The position numbers and the translations under genes were made by a program. Shown here in pieces: positions 15,499-24,820 of a stretch of DNA of 64,000 nucleotides. The notes beneath the pieces are model-generated. The model worked only from the letters and a program-made list of their open reading frames with translations, did no database searches and was not told the DNA's origin. Source of the stretch: Renibacterium sp043789415 (lineage in GTDB: Bacteria; Actinomycetota; Actinomycetes; Actinomycetales; Micrococcaceae); contig NZ_JBDLLW010000001.1 in the NCBI RefSeq assembly GCF_043789415.1, forward strand, positions 62,001 through 126,000, in the 5' to 3' direction. The stretch's first letter is position 1. Each line of letters starts with the position of its first letter.

Positions 15499-16621
15499 GG
15501 AAGATCTTTCCGCCGGAAGCAGGCCGGAGCCGGGGAGAACCTTGATTTCCGCCGATGGGGAACCCGATGAGCGGGTGATCGAAGCCGCGCTACGGCCGAA
15601 GAACCTGGATGACTTCGTCGGGCAGAAGCGGGTGCGCAAACAGCTCTCACTCGTTCTGGAGGCTTCACGGATGCGGGCCAGCAGCGCCGATCATGTGCTG
15701 CTCTCCGGGCCTCCCGGGCTGGGCAAGACCACGCTGGCGATGATCATCGCCGCCGAGATGAACGCCCCGCTGCGAATCAGTTCGGGGCCGGCGATTCAGC
15801 ACGCCGGGGACCTCGCCGCGATCCTTTCCTCGCTGACCGAGGGGGAGGTGCTTTTCCTCGACGAAATCCACCGGATGTCCCGGCCCGCCGAGGAAATGCT
15901 CTATATGGCGATGGAGGACTTCCGGGTTGACATCGTGGTGGGCAAAGGGGCCGGCGCCACCGCCATCCCCTTGGAACTGCCACCTTTCACCCTGGTCGGA
16001 GCGACCACCAGGGCGGGCTTGTTGCCCGGGCCATTGCGGGATCGCTTCGGATTCACCGGCCACCTCGAGTTTTATTCGGTGGAGGAACTGGAACTGGTGC
16101 TCCGGCGTTCCGCCGGGTTGCTCGACCTGAAGCTCTCCAGCGCAGGATTCGCCGAAATAGCAGGTCGTTCGAGAGGCACTCCACGCATCGCCAATCGGCT
16201 GCTGCGCCGGGTGCGCGACTGGGCTCTGGTGCATGGTCTGGAGAGGATCGAGGCTTCAAGTGCCTCAGCCGCTCTTGAGATGTATGAGATCGACGCGAAG
16301 GGACTCGACCGCCTGGACCGTTCGGTGCTCCAGGCGCTGATCGGTAAGTTCAACGGCGGTCCGGTGGGGCTCTCGACCTTGGCGATCGCGGTTGGGGAGG
16401 AGATGGAGACCGTTGAGACCGTGGCCGAGCCTTTCCTCGTGCGAGAAGGGTTGTTGGGCCGTACCCCGCGAGGCCGCATCGCGATGCCCGCAGCCTGGTT
16501 GCACCTCGGATTGCCGCTGCCGGAAGGAATGGTTTCCACCGAGATGCCCGCTCTTTTCGATAGTCTTGAGCTCGCTGACGAGGTCGAGAATGACGGCGGA
16601 GATGGTGTAGGAAGATGGTGA
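15491..16621 (+). CDS. ruvB: Holliday junction branch migration ATPase RuvB
   Basis: This hexameric AAA+ motor drives branch migration at junctions held by RuvA. The 376-residue protein shows Walker A GPPGLGKT at 73-80, Walker B with DEIH at 124-127, sensor 1 (VGATTRAGLL), the arginine finger region LRDRFGF and the C-terminal winged helix (GRTPRGRIAMPAAW). About 40 residues longer than E. coli RuvB because of N- and C-terminal extensions, usual in actinobacteria. The start overlaps ruvA by 8 bp. Confidence 0.97.
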   Translation: MAEEDLSAGSRPEPGRTLISADGEPDERVIEAALRPKNLDDFVGQKRVRKQLSLVLEASRMRASSADHVLLSGPPGLGKTTLAMIIAAEMNAPLRISSGPAIQHAGDLAAILSSLTEGEVLFLDEIHRMSRPAEEMLYMAMEDFRVDIVVGKGAGATAIPLELPPFTLVGATTRAGLLPGPLRDRFGFTGHLEFYSVEELELVLRRSAGLLDLKLSSAGFAEIAGRSRGTPRIANRLLRRVRDWALVHGLERIEASSASAALEMYEIDAKGLDRLDRSVLQALIGKFNGGPVGLSTLAIAVGEEMETVETVAEPFLVREGLLGRTPRGRIAMPAAWLHLGLPLPEGMVSTEMPALFDSLELADEVENDGGDGVGRW

Positions 16622-16744
16622 ATTGGCCATTGTTTACGGTGGATCCACAGAAATCCGTGAAAAACTACTCTAGACTGGTATGACGCTCCGCACATTTGCA
16701 AGGTGAGTGTGCGTTCCCGATAGTTCTTAGAATGGATTTTTGCT

Positions 16745-17188
16745 GTGGATATTACGATGGTGCTGCTTTTCGCCGTCTTTGCTATTTTCATCGGTTTTAC
16801 CTTCTGGCGGCAGCGCAAGCAGCAGAAGGCTCAGCAGGAGCAGCAGGCTCAGCTGGGCCCGGGCATCGACGTGATGACCAGCTTCGGCCTTTTCGGTACG
16901 GTGCAGTCAGTGGATGAAGCGGACAACAAGATTGTGTTGGAGCTCTCTCCTGGCAACACGGCAACCGTGCACCGTCAGACCGTGACCAAGATCCTCACCC
17001 CGGCCACCGAGTCCGAAGAGGCTCCCGTGGTTCCCGATGACGCTTCTTCGCTCACCGGTCCTTTGCCAGCAGAATCCGATGCTCAGATTTCCAGCAGCGC
17101 TGCGAAGGACAGCAGCAATCAAGCTGCTCACGAGACCGCAGAGGAAACGCTGGCTCGGCTCAACAAAGAAAACGAAAAGGACAAGTAA
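16745..17188 (+). CDS. yajC: Preprotein translocase accessory subunit YajC
   Basis: YajC is a small single-span inner membrane protein that associates with SecDF. The 147-residue product has one N-terminal membrane helix (MVLLFAVFAIFIGFTFW), a basic QRKQQK segment and the conserved soluble core GIDVMTSFGLFGTVQSVDEADN. The C-terminal half is acidic and probably disordered (KDSSNQAAHETAEETLARL...). The start is the GTG at 16745. A TAGAAT box (16728-16733) just upstream may serve as -10, giving a very short leader. secD follows after about 105 bp. Confidence 0.92.
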   Translation: MDITMVLLFAVFAIFIGFTFWRQRKQQKAQQEQQAQLGPGIDVMTSFGLFGTVQSVDEADNKIVLELSPGNTATVHRQTVTKILTPATESEEAPVVPDDASSLTGPLPAESDAQISSSAAKDSSNQAAHETAEETLARLNKENEKDK

Positions 17189-17293
17189 CCTTCTTTCATA
17201 ACGCGCCCGTCCAGGCTTCAGGTTTGGACGGCGTTGTTATGTTGAACAGTTATTTAGAACTTTCACGGACGCGAGAAAGAACCGAGAATTCAT

Positions 17294-19072
17294 ATGGCGC
17301 GAAAAGGCCCCGCATCACAAGGCCGCAGGGTAATTCTGTGGCTGGGTGCTCTCACTGTGGCTCTGGTGCTGCTGCTAGGCGGCGGAGCGATGTTTGGCGG
17401 TGCCAGTTGGGCACCTAAGCTCGCCCTCGATCTAGAGGGCGGCACCCAGATGATCCTTGCCCCCAAAGTCGAAGGCAATGGATCGATCAACGATGAGCAG
17501 TTGCAGCAAGCTGTTTCCATTATTCGCCAGCGGGTTGACGGTTCGGGTGTCTCCGAATCACAGATCAATACGCAGAGCGGCAATAATGTCGTGGTCAGCA
17601 TGCCTGGCACTCCGACGGCGGAGCAGCGCGAGTTGATCAAAGCCTCTGCAGCGATGAGCTTCCGCCCCGTGATCACCTCAGCGCAGGGTGTGGCGACTCC
17701 CAAGGAGCAGCTGACCCCGGACGCTAAGATCCCGAAGCCCACGGCTGCGCCGAAAGACGGCAGTGACAACAACAATGTCACTCCGGACGTCTTCAAGCTC
17801 TTTGAGAGCTACTCCTGCGTCAACCCGGTCTCCAGCCCGATTGAGAACGCCGATCCGAAGAAGGCCACCGTGGCCTGCGAGCCCGGTACTGGCATGAAGT
17901 ACATCCTGGGCCCGGTAGAGGTGGTCGGCAAGGACATCTCCGGAGCCAGCTACGGTTTGCAGCAGGGAGCCCAGGGAGCCACCACTAATAAGTGGGCGGT
18001 CAACCTCGAGTTCAACGGTGAAGGCACCAACGCTTTCCGCGCCGTAACCACTCGCTTGAACGGTTTCTACACGGCAAACCCGCAGGATCCGAAGAGTCAA
18101 TTCGCCATTGTGCTGGACGGTCAGGTCATTTCAGCGCCGTCTTCGATGGCAGTGATCACTGACGGCAAATCTCAGATCACCGGCTCCTTCACCGAAGCCA
18201 GCGCCAAAGCCCTTTCCGATAAACTCAAATTCGGTGCGCTGCCGATTAGCTTCACCATCCAGAGTGAGCAGCAGGTTTCCGCGACGCTCGGTACCCAGCA
18301 GCTCGAGATGGGCCTGCTGGCCGGTGCTATCGGCTTGATCTTGGTAGTGATCTATTCACTCTTCCAGTACCGCGTGCTCGGCCTGGTCACCGTCGCCTCC
18401 CTGGTGGTGGCGGGCATCCTGACCTACCTGGCGATCGCCCTGCTCGGCTGGGGGATGGGCTACCGCCTGTCGCTGGCGGGCGTGGCAGGTTTGATCGTTG
18501 CGATCGGCCAGACCGCTGACTCCTTCATCGTGTACTTCGAAAGAATCCGTGATGAGCTCCGCGAAGGCCGCAGCCTCAATGCCGCAGTGGCCAATGGCTG
18601 GCAGCGCGCCAAGCGGACCATTCTCGCTTCCAAAGCCGTCAACCTGCTGGCCGCCATCGTGCTCTACTTCGTAGCGGTCGGGAACGTGCAGGGCTTCGCT
18701 TTCACCCTGGGCCTGACGGCAATCGCCGACCTCATCGTGGTCTTCATGTTCACCCATCCCATGCTGCAACTGCTCTCCACCCGGAAATTCTTCCGGGAGG
18801 GCCATAAGCTCTCGGGTCTTTCTCCGGACCGTCTGGGTGCGGTGCCGCTCTATCGGGGCGCCGGACGCCTCCGGACGCCCGCTGATCGACCCACTGTGGT
18901 GAAGGGTAAGAACGCTGCAGCGGCGGGAGAAGCGGAACGTCGGCAGACCATCGCGGAACGCAGGCTGGCCGAAAAGCTCGAAGCCTCCGCAAAGAACGAA
19001 ACCACAGAATCGGCTGAGGCTCTTTCGAGCAAAGCAACAAAAGTCACTAGTGCAGCAAAGGACAACGACTAA
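17294..19072 (+). CDS. secD: Protein translocase subunit SecD
   Basis: SecD and SecF form a proton-driven RND-type membrane complex that helps pull secreted proteins through SecYEG. The 592-residue protein has an N-terminal membrane helix (VILWLGALTVALVLLLGG), the D-L-E-GGTQ motif (LALDLEGGTQMIL), the large P1 extracytoplasmic domain and five further membrane helices. It also has VAGLIVAIGQTADSFIVYFERIRDE, where most SecD proteins have a G-ANVDAN-like motif. The C-terminal tail of about 100 residues is charged and cytoplasmic, an actinobacterial extension. The stop overlaps the secF start by one base. Confidence 0.95.
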   Translation: MARKGPASQGRRVILWLGALTVALVLLLGGGAMFGGASWAPKLALDLEGGTQMILAPKVEGNGSINDEQLQQAVSIIRQRVDGSGVSESQINTQSGNNVVVSMPGTPTAEQRELIKASAAMSFRPVITSAQGVATPKEQLTPDAKIPKPTAAPKDGSDNNNVTPDVFKLFESYSCVNPVSSPIENADPKKATVACEPGTGMKYILGPVEVVGKDISGASYGLQQGAQGATTNKWAVNLEFNGEGTNAFRAVTTRLNGFYTANPQDPKSQFAIVLDGQVISAPSSMAVITDGKSQITGSFTEASAKALSDKLKFGALPISFTIQSEQQVSATLGTQQLEMGLLAGAIGLILVVIYSLFQYRVLGLVTVASLVVAGILTYLAIALLGWGMGYRLSLAGVAGLIVAIGQTADSFIVYFERIRDELREGRSLNAAVANGWQRAKRTILASKAVNLLAAIVLYFVAVGNVQGFAFTLGLTAIADLIVVFMFTHPMLQLLSTRKFFREGHKLSGLSPDRLGAVPLYRGAGRLRTPADRPTVVKGKNAAAAGEAERRQTIAERRLAEKLEASAKNETTESAEALSSKATKVTSAAKDND

Positions 19073-20100
19073 TGGCTAAGTTCACCAGCTTCTCGACTTT
19101 CGGCAATGAGCTCTACACCGGCAAACGCTCCTATGATTTCGTAGGACGCCGCAGGCTCTGGTTCATTATTGCCGCGATTCTGGTCGTCGGGTCCATCCTG
19201 GTTCCGGTGCTCAAAGGTGGCTTCAACCTGGGCATTGACTTCCGTGGTGGCAGCGAGTTCACCGTGACCAACGTGAAAGATACCAGCACAGCTCTCGGAG
19301 AGCAGGCTGTCGCAAATGTCACCGGTGGCAAGATCGCCAAGGTGGCCAACGTCGCCGGCAGCAATATGCAGATCCAGACAGACACACTCAGTGATGACCA
19401 GACCCTCAAGGTCAAGGCCGCGCTGGTGACCGCATACGGCGTCAAAGACGACCAGGTGACCTCGACCTTCGTCGGACCCACCTGGGGAGCCGATGTGACG
19501 AACCAGGCGTTGATCGGTTTGATCATCTTCGTGCTGCTCGCCACCGTGCTGATGGCGCTCTACTTCCGAACCTGGAAGATGTCGCTGGCCGCCATTATCG
19601 GCATGCTTTTCGTGCAGATCACCACGGCGGGGATCTACTCGGTCACCGATGTCGAGGTGACGCCGTCGGCGATCATCGGCTTCTTGACCATTCTGAGTTA
19701 CTCGCTCTACGACATCGTGGTGGTCTTCGATAAGATCCGGGAGAACACCGCGGATATCAAGACCTCCACGCGCCGTACCTTCGGTTCGGAAGTCAACCTC
19801 GCGGTGAACCAGACCCTGGTGCGTTCGATCAACACTTCGATGGTGGCTCTGCTGCCGGTCGCCTCGATTCTGTTCATCGGTAGTTTCCTCCTCGGCGCGG
19901 GAACCCTGCGCGATCTGTCGCTATCGCTGTTCATCGGCATCATCGTCGGCGGTCTCACCACGATCTTCATCGCGGCACCGCTCTACGCCTTGTTCCGCCA
20001 GAACGAACCCGATCTGGTGAAGCAAGCCGAGCGGGTCAAGGCACGAATCGCCTCGCAGAGTGCCACGGCGGATGCGGAGCCTGTGACCAGCAAAGCCTAA
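19072..20100 (+). CDS. secF: Protein translocase subunit SecF
   Basis: Partner of SecD in the translocon-associated RND complex. The 342-residue protein has an N-terminal helix (LWFIIAAILVVGSILVPVL), the FNLGIDFRGGSEF motif that opens the periplasmic domain, and a five-helix bundle with TILSYSLYDIVVVFDKIREN, the SecF signature containing the conserved aspartates. TAA-terminated at 20100 and followed at once by a strong hairpin, so yajC-secD-secF ends here. Confidence 0.96.
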   Translation: MAKFTSFSTFGNELYTGKRSYDFVGRRRLWFIIAAILVVGSILVPVLKGGFNLGIDFRGGSEFTVTNVKDTSTALGEQAVANVTGGKIAKVANVAGSNMQIQTDTLSDDQTLKVKAALVTAYGVKDDQVTSTFVGPTWGADVTNQALIGLIIFVLLATVLMALYFRTWKMSLAAIIGMLFVQITTAGIYSVTDVEVTPSAIIGFLTILSYSLYDIVVVFDKIRENTADIKTSTRRTFGSEVNLAVNQTLVRSINTSMVALLPVASILFIGSFLLGAGTLRDLSLSLFIGIIVGGLTTIFIAAPLYALFRQNEPDLVKQAERVKARIASQSATADAEPVTSKA

Positions 20101-20111
20101 AAGCTGCTCTG

Positions 20112-20145
20112 GTGATGACCGGCACCCCTGGGTGCCGGTCATCAC
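20112..20145 (+). terminator. Terminator hairpin after secF
   Basis: A perfect 16-bp inverted repeat (GTGATGACCGGCACCC at 20112-20127 and its complement at 20130-20145) with a tiny loop, 11 bp after the secF stop. No T run follows, typical of actinobacterial terminators. Confidence 0.8.
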
Positions 20146-20240
20146 TGGCATCTGGCGGGCATAGACTAGATGAACTCAGCGTTGACTTAGGGTAGATTTT
20201 ATATTTCGGCGATGCCGAAGGCGGTTAGGAAGGGGGCACC

Positions 20241-22616
20241 GTGGAAGATAACGTCACAGCTACTTCATCAGGTGAAAGAGCCTCCAATCCCGCCCGGAAA
20301 CCGTCCGCTGAAGGGCAAGCCGCTGCGGTGCCCAACCCGGTGCAACGGATCAGCGTGCCGACCGGACGGCGGGAACGAACCAGATCGCGACTGGCCCGGC
20401 TGACCGGTCGCGGTAGCAGCAACCACTCACCGATTCTGGAGCCTTTGCTTCGAGTCGTGCGGGCCAATAATCCGCGTGAAGATTTTGATCTGATTCGGCG
20501 CGCCTATCAGGTCGCTGAACGCAGCCATGAGGGGCAGAAACGCAAGAGCGGTGACCCCTACATCACCCATCCGGTTGCGGTTGCCACCATTCTGGCCGAA
20601 CTGGGCATGGCCGGAACCACGCTCGCCGCCGCGCTGCTCCACGACACCGTGGAGGACACCCCCTACACCCTGGAACAGCTCAAAGCGGAGTTCGGTCCGG
20701 AAGTCGCCATGCTGGTCGACGGTGTGACCAAGCTGGATAAAGTGACCTTCGGCGAAGCCGCGCAGTCGGAGACCGTCCGCAAAATGGTTGTCGCGATGGC
20801 CAAAGACATCCGGGTGCTCGTCATCAAATTGGCTGACCGGCTGCACAATGCCCGCACCTGGCGTTTTGTCTCACCCGAGTCCTCTGCTCGGAAGGCCCGG
20901 GAGACTCTGGAGATCTTCGCCCCTTTGGCGCATCGCCTCGGCATGAACACGATCAAGTGGGAACTGGAGGATCTCTCCTTCGCTGCGCTCTACCCTAAGG
21001 TCTACGAGGAAATAGTCCGGATGGTGGAAGATCGCACCCCGGAACGAGAAAAGAGCCTCACCGCGGTTCGCTCGCAGATCAGCGAAGATCTGCGGGTGGC
21101 CAGAATCAAAGCGACCATCACCGGGCGTCCCAAGCACTACTACTCGATTTACCAGAAGATGATCGTGCGGGACAAGGATTTCGACGACATCAACGACCTG
21201 ATCGCGGTCCGGGTGCTGGTGGACTCGGTACGAGACTGCTATGCCGCGCTCGGCGCCATGCATGCTCGCTGGAGCCCGCTGCCCGGCCGCTTCAAAGATT
21301 ACATCGCGATGCCGAAGTTCAATATGTACCAATCGCTGCACACCACGGTGATCGGACCCGGCGGAAAGCCGGTGGAGATCCAGATTCGTACCCATGAAAT
21401 GCATCAGCGAGCGGAATACGGCGTGGCCGCGCACTGGAAGTATAAGAGCCAGGCCGGTAGTAAGGCCGCACCAGCGGAAACCCGGGACAGCGATCTGGGC
21501 TGGTTGCGCACCTTGGCCGATTGGCAGCAGGAGACCAAGGATCCGGGGGAGTTCCTGGATTCCTTGCGTTTCGAGATCAATGCTCGTGAGGTTTTCGTTT
21601 TCACACCCAAAGGCGATGTGATGGCGTTGCCGGCCGGCTCCACCCCGGTGGATTTCGCTTATGCGGTACACACCGAAGTGGGGCACCGGACCATCGGCGC
21701 CCGGGTCAACGGAAAACTGGTGCCGCTCAATAGCGAACTGAACCACGGGGACTGGGTCGAGGTCTTCACCTCAAAGGCCGAAGGAGCCGGACCGAGCCAA
21801 GATTGGCAGAACTTCGTCAAGAGCCCCAGGGCGCGGAATAAGATCCGTCAGTGGTTCAGCAAGGAACGCCGCGAAGAGGCCATTGATAAGGGCAAGGAAT
21901 TGCTCACCCGGGCGATGCGCAAGCAGAATCTGCCGTTGCAGCGGATGATGACCCATGAGGCCCTGCTCGGGGTTGCCGAAGAACTGCGCTACCCCGATAT
22001 CTCAGCGCTCTATGCTGCGGTGGGGGACAGCCATGTCTCGGCTGCCTCGGTGGTCGAGAAGCTGGTTGACCTGCTGGGTGGACACGACGTCGCCGAAGAG
22101 GAGATCGAGGCCAGCTCGATCCCCACCACGCACACTCCTAAACCCAGGCACTCAGACTCCGGCGTGATGGTTCGCGGAGTAGGGGATGTACTGGTCAAAT
22201 TGGCGCGGTGCTGCACGCCGGTGCCGCCCGATTCGATTATCGGGTTCGTCACCAGGGGATCCGGGGTCTCGGTGCATCGCAGTGATTGCCGCAATGTCGT
22301 CGAATTGCGCGATCAGCCCGATCGAATCGTCGACGTCGAATGGGCTCCGACCCAGTCCAGCGTCTTCCTGGTCGAGATTCAGGTAGAGGCGCTCGACCGC
22401 AAGAGCCTGCTTTCCGACGTCACCAGGGTGCTTTCGGAGAACCATGTGAATATTCTCTCCGCCACCGTGCAGACCTCGAGCGATCGACTGGCCATTTCCC
22501 GCTTTGCTTTTGAAATGGGAGACCCGAAGTACCTCAATCACATTCTGAGCGCTGTGCGACGCATTGACGGGGTCTTTGACGTGTATCGGACCACGGGAAG
22601 CCAACGACGCAGCTAA
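20241..22616 (+). CDS. rel: Bifunctional (p)ppGpp synthetase/hydrolase Rel
   Basis: This enzyme makes and degrades the alarmone (p)ppGpp in the stringent response. The 791-residue protein has an HD hydrolase domain (HD at 134-135, ED at 138-139 in LLHDTVEDT). The synthetase domain follows (GRPKHYYSIYQKM, then KFNMYQSLHTTVIGPGG). Next come a TGS domain (REVFVFTPKGDVMALPAGST) and the zinc/RIS region with the Cys pair CCTPVPPD and C in HRSDCRN. A C-terminal ACT domain ends the protein. Both catalytic halves look intact. The GTG start has AGGAAGGGGG before it. It is a single-gene unit downstream of the secF terminator. Confidence 0.97.
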   Translation: MEDNVTATSSGERASNPARKPSAEGQAAAVPNPVQRISVPTGRRERTRSRLARLTGRGSSNHSPILEPLLRVVRANNPREDFDLIRRAYQVAERSHEGQKRKSGDPYITHPVAVATILAELGMAGTTLAAALLHDTVEDTPYTLEQLKAEFGPEVAMLVDGVTKLDKVTFGEAAQSETVRKMVVAMAKDIRVLVIKLADRLHNARTWRFVSPESSARKARETLEIFAPLAHRLGMNTIKWELEDLSFAALYPKVYEEIVRMVEDRTPEREKSLTAVRSQISEDLRVARIKATITGRPKHYYSIYQKMIVRDKDFDDINDLIAVRVLVDSVRDCYAALGAMHARWSPLPGRFKDYIAMPKFNMYQSLHTTVIGPGGKPVEIQIRTHEMHQRAEYGVAAHWKYKSQAGSKAAPAETRDSDLGWLRTLADWQQETKDPGEFLDSLRFEINAREVFVFTPKGDVMALPAGSTPVDFAYAVHTEVGHRTIGARVNGKLVPLNSELNHGDWVEVFTSKAEGAGPSQDWQNFVKSPRARNKIRQWFSKERREEAIDKGKELLTRAMRKQNLPLQRMMTHEALLGVAEELRYPDISALYAAVGDSHVSAASVVEKLVDLLGGHDVAEEEIEASSIPTTHTPKPRHSDSGVMVRGVGDVLVKLARCCTPVPPDSIIGFVTRGSGVSVHRSDCRNVVELRDQPDRIVDVEWAPTQSSVFLVEIQVEALDRKSLLSDVTRVLSENHVNILSATVQTSSDRLAISRFAFEMGDPKYLNHILSAVRRIDGVFDVYRTTGSQRRS

Positions 22617-22633
22617 GCGGATCCGGCATTTCA

Positions 22634-23272
22634 TCAAGGGTCGTGTTCCGCTCCTGAGGCCAAGGAATCTACCCTCTTCAGAGCCTTGTGCTTATAAGGG
22701 ACCTGCCCCATGCACTCGATGGCACGTCGCACCAAGGACGCCGGACAAGCCAACTCCGGGTTTTCACAGAGTTGCCCGAGGATCTCGACTGGATCAGCCC
22801 AGCCGGGAACACTCGGACGGCCTTGGAAGGCGAGGTCGACGGCGGTCCTCAGTGCCGAGGTGACTCGCACCCCGGACCTCTCGATCACGTCGAAGCGGCC
22901 CAACCTCACCTCATGAACCTGTAGTTGGCTGAAAGGCGGCAGCATACCGGCGCGTCGACGGTGGTCGATCAGCGCAGTGACACGCGGCGGCATGAAAGTA
23001 CTGCCGTGCACCCAGGCCGCGCTGAACCGGCCGAGGACCAATCTGCTCACCATATTGGGCGGAAAATGCAGTGACATGGCAACCGCTCGATGCTCCGCTT
23101 GCACGAGAGCTCCGGCGGGAAGATAGCAAGCACCGAAAACCCGCTGCAACACGCCGTCCCGAGCCATCCCCTGGAGCTCAGCCCAGCTGAAAAGCCGCCC
23201 GGGAGCTAACAGACCCAGAGCCGATTCGCTGCGGGAGTAATTCAGCGCCGCGGTGAGGGAAGATGAACTCAT
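22634..23272 (-). CDS. AbiEi-like / type IV antitoxin-family protein, orphan
   Basis: This 212-residue protein opens with a segment resembling the AbiEi winged-helix N-terminus: GRLFSWAELQGMARDGVLQRVFGACYLPAG. A conserved block in the middle follows (VSRLVLGRFSAAWVHG, then VTALIDHRRRAG and FDVIERSGVRVTSALRTAVDLA). Proteins of this shape are widespread in actinobacteria and are annotated as AbiEi-family antitoxin or transcriptional regulator, usually without a nucleotidyltransferase toxin (AbiEii) partner. None is visible here either. It converges with rel, whose stop lies 17 bp away, with no terminator between them. Confidence 0.6.
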   Translation of the reverse strand: MSSSSLTAALNYSRSESALGLLAPGRLFSWAELQGMARDGVLQRVFGACYLPAGALVQAEHRAVAMSLHFPPNMVSRLVLGRFSAAWVHGSTFMPPRVTALIDHRRRAGMLPPFSQLQVHEVRLGRFDVIERSGVRVTSALRTAVDLAFQGRPSVPGWADPVEILGQLCENPELACPASLVRRAIECMGQVPYKHKALKRVDSLASGAEHDP

Positions 23273-23301
23273 AGTGGAAGAATGCCGCGAAGGCGGCTAA
23301 G

Positions 23302-23350
23302 AAAAAAGCCCCAGCGGCACCGATGTGGATAACATCGGCGCCGCCGGGGC
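23302..23350 (-). terminator. Rho-independent terminator for the DUF349 gene
   Basis: A 19-base-arm hairpin (23332-23350 with 23308-23326, two mismatches, 5-base loop), followed on the minus strand by six T residues (23307-23302). It lies 14 bp after the DUF349 stop and is the clearest intrinsic terminator in the window. Confidence 0.88.
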
Positions 23351-23364
23351 CCTGCCGGAGTGGG

Positions 23365-24792
23365 CTAGCCCAGTTCGTCAGCAGATTTTCGGATCTGCTC
23401 CAACCAGGCCTGCCGCGCCGCCAGAGCGTCTTCGGCGTTCTTGATCTTCTTGGCGTTGCCTTTGGCCTTCGCGTCCGCCAGATCAGCCTCAAGCGCGGAG
23501 ATCGCCGCCTCCAGCTGAGTCAATGCGCTATTGGTCCGGGCCTTGGCCTCGGGATCAGTGCGCTTCCAATGGTCGTCCTCGGCCTTGCGCACGGCGTCTT
23601 CCACCGACCGCAAACCTGCTTCCACGCGCTGCATATCAGCACGGGGAACCTTACCGGCGTCCTCCCAGCGATCACGGATCGACTGCAGAGCCTTCTTGGC
23701 GCTCGTCAGATCCCTGATCGGCAGCAAGGCCTTTGCCTCAGTGATCAGGGCTTCTTTGACTACCAGGTTCTTCGAGTACTCTTCGTCGATCGCGGCATTG
23801 GCCAGCTGCCGTGCTTCGAAGAATTTCTCCTGAGCTCCGCGGAAGCGGGCCCACAGCGCGTCGTCTTCCTTTTTGCTCGCCCGTGGCGCGGTCTTCCAAC
23901 GGTCCATCAGCTCTCGGTATGCACCGGCGGTGACTCCCCACTCAGTGGAGGTGGAAAGCGCCTCGGCCTCTTCGATCAGTTTCTCCTTGGCGGACTTGGC
24001 CACCGCATTGGCGCTGTCGAGCTGGGAGAAGAACGCCCTGCGATGCCGGTCGAACACGGTGCGTGCCGCCCGGAAACGCTTCCAGAGGGCATCCTCGGTC
24101 GCTTTGCCGAGCCGGACGCCGTCCTTCTGCGCCAGCTTCCAGGCGTCGAAAAGCTCGTTCATCCGTGTACTGCCGTTTTTCCACTGAGTGTTCGCCGGAT
24201 CCTGGGCGGCCAGGGCCTCGGCTTCGGCGACAATCGATTCCCGCGCCGCCAGCTCAGCGGCGCGCAGCGCTTCATGCTCGGCCCGTTCAGCCTGTTGCAG
24301 GGCCTTGATCCGCTCATCGAGGGAATCAAGGCGGCCTTCCGCGGTGCGCACGTCTCCGATGGCGTTCCGCTCAGCGAGCAGGGCACGCAGATGCGTCACG
24401 GTCTTGTGCATATCCGTGCTAGCTGCCTTGGCGTCCACTCGCTGTTCGAGCAGTGCGATCTGAGCCACCAGGTCCTCGAATTTTCGGGCGAAATATCCGA
24501 GCGCCTCCTCTTGACTGGCACCGGGATATTGGCCGACCGGAATCTCTTCGCCGTCGAGTAATAGAAAGACGTGTCCATCGTCTTCGGCGCGTCCGAAACG
24601 GAGCGTCTCAGCACTGGCCGCCTGGACAACAGGGGCAGCGACCGGTGCGCTGCTGCCTTTAGCCGTCTCGGCTAAAGCCGGGGGCTTCGGCCGGGCCGCC
24701 AGAGCCGCGGGCGAGGGCACCACGCTGGGCGCAGCCGCGCTGGGGGTAGGAGTGGAGCTTACTGTTTCGTCGGATTGTTGACGTTCGGTCAC
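23365..24792 (-). CDS. DUF349 domain-containing coiled-coil protein
   Basis: This protein of about 475 residues has a low-complexity Ala/Pro/Ser N-terminus. Several DUF349 repeats follow, each a helical unit of about 70 residues with a W and a conserved FR/RFRGA element (DALWKRFRAARTVFDRHRRAFF, DALWARFRGAQEKFFEARQ...). The repeats make a long, highly charged alpha-helical rod. Function is unknown; in E. coli the DUF349 protein YgfB-neighbour class is likewise unresolved. I prefer the GTG at 24792 to the ATG at 24810 because GGAAAGAG lies eight bases before the GTG. It is downstream of the cyclophilin gene on the same strand, 28 bp away, so likely one transcript. Confidence 0.85.
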   Translation of the reverse strand: MTERQQSDETVSSTPTPSAAAPSVVPSPAALAARPKPPALAETAKGSSAPVAAPVVQAASAETLRFGRAEDDGHVFLLLDGEEIPVGQYPGASQEEALGYFARKFEDLVAQIALLEQRVDAKAASTDMHKTVTHLRALLAERNAIGDVRTAEGRLDSLDERIKALQQAERAEHEALRAAELAARESIVAEAEALAAQDPANTQWKNGSTRMNELFDAWKLAQKDGVRLGKATEDALWKRFRAARTVFDRHRRAFFSQLDSANAVAKSAKEKLIEEAEALSTSTEWGVTAGAYRELMDRWKTAPRASKKEDDALWARFRGAQEKFFEARQLANAAIDEEYSKNLVVKEALITEAKALLPIRDLTSAKKALQSIRDRWEDAGKVPRADMQRVEAGLRSVEDAVRKAEDDHWKRTDPEAKARTNSALTQLEAAISALEADLADAKAKGNAKKIKNAEDALAARQAWLEQIRKSADELG

Positions 24793-24820
24793 CGCTAGAA
24801 CTCTTTCCATCGACGGGGCA

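Noticed and set aside
20182..20205. TTGACT / TATATT as a rel promoter
   Set aside because: Spacer is only 12 bp, too short for a sigma-70-type promoter; the true rel promoter was not resolved.
23323..24561. 412-codon plus-strand frame
   Set aside because: Antisense to the DUF349 gene and begins inside its terminator.
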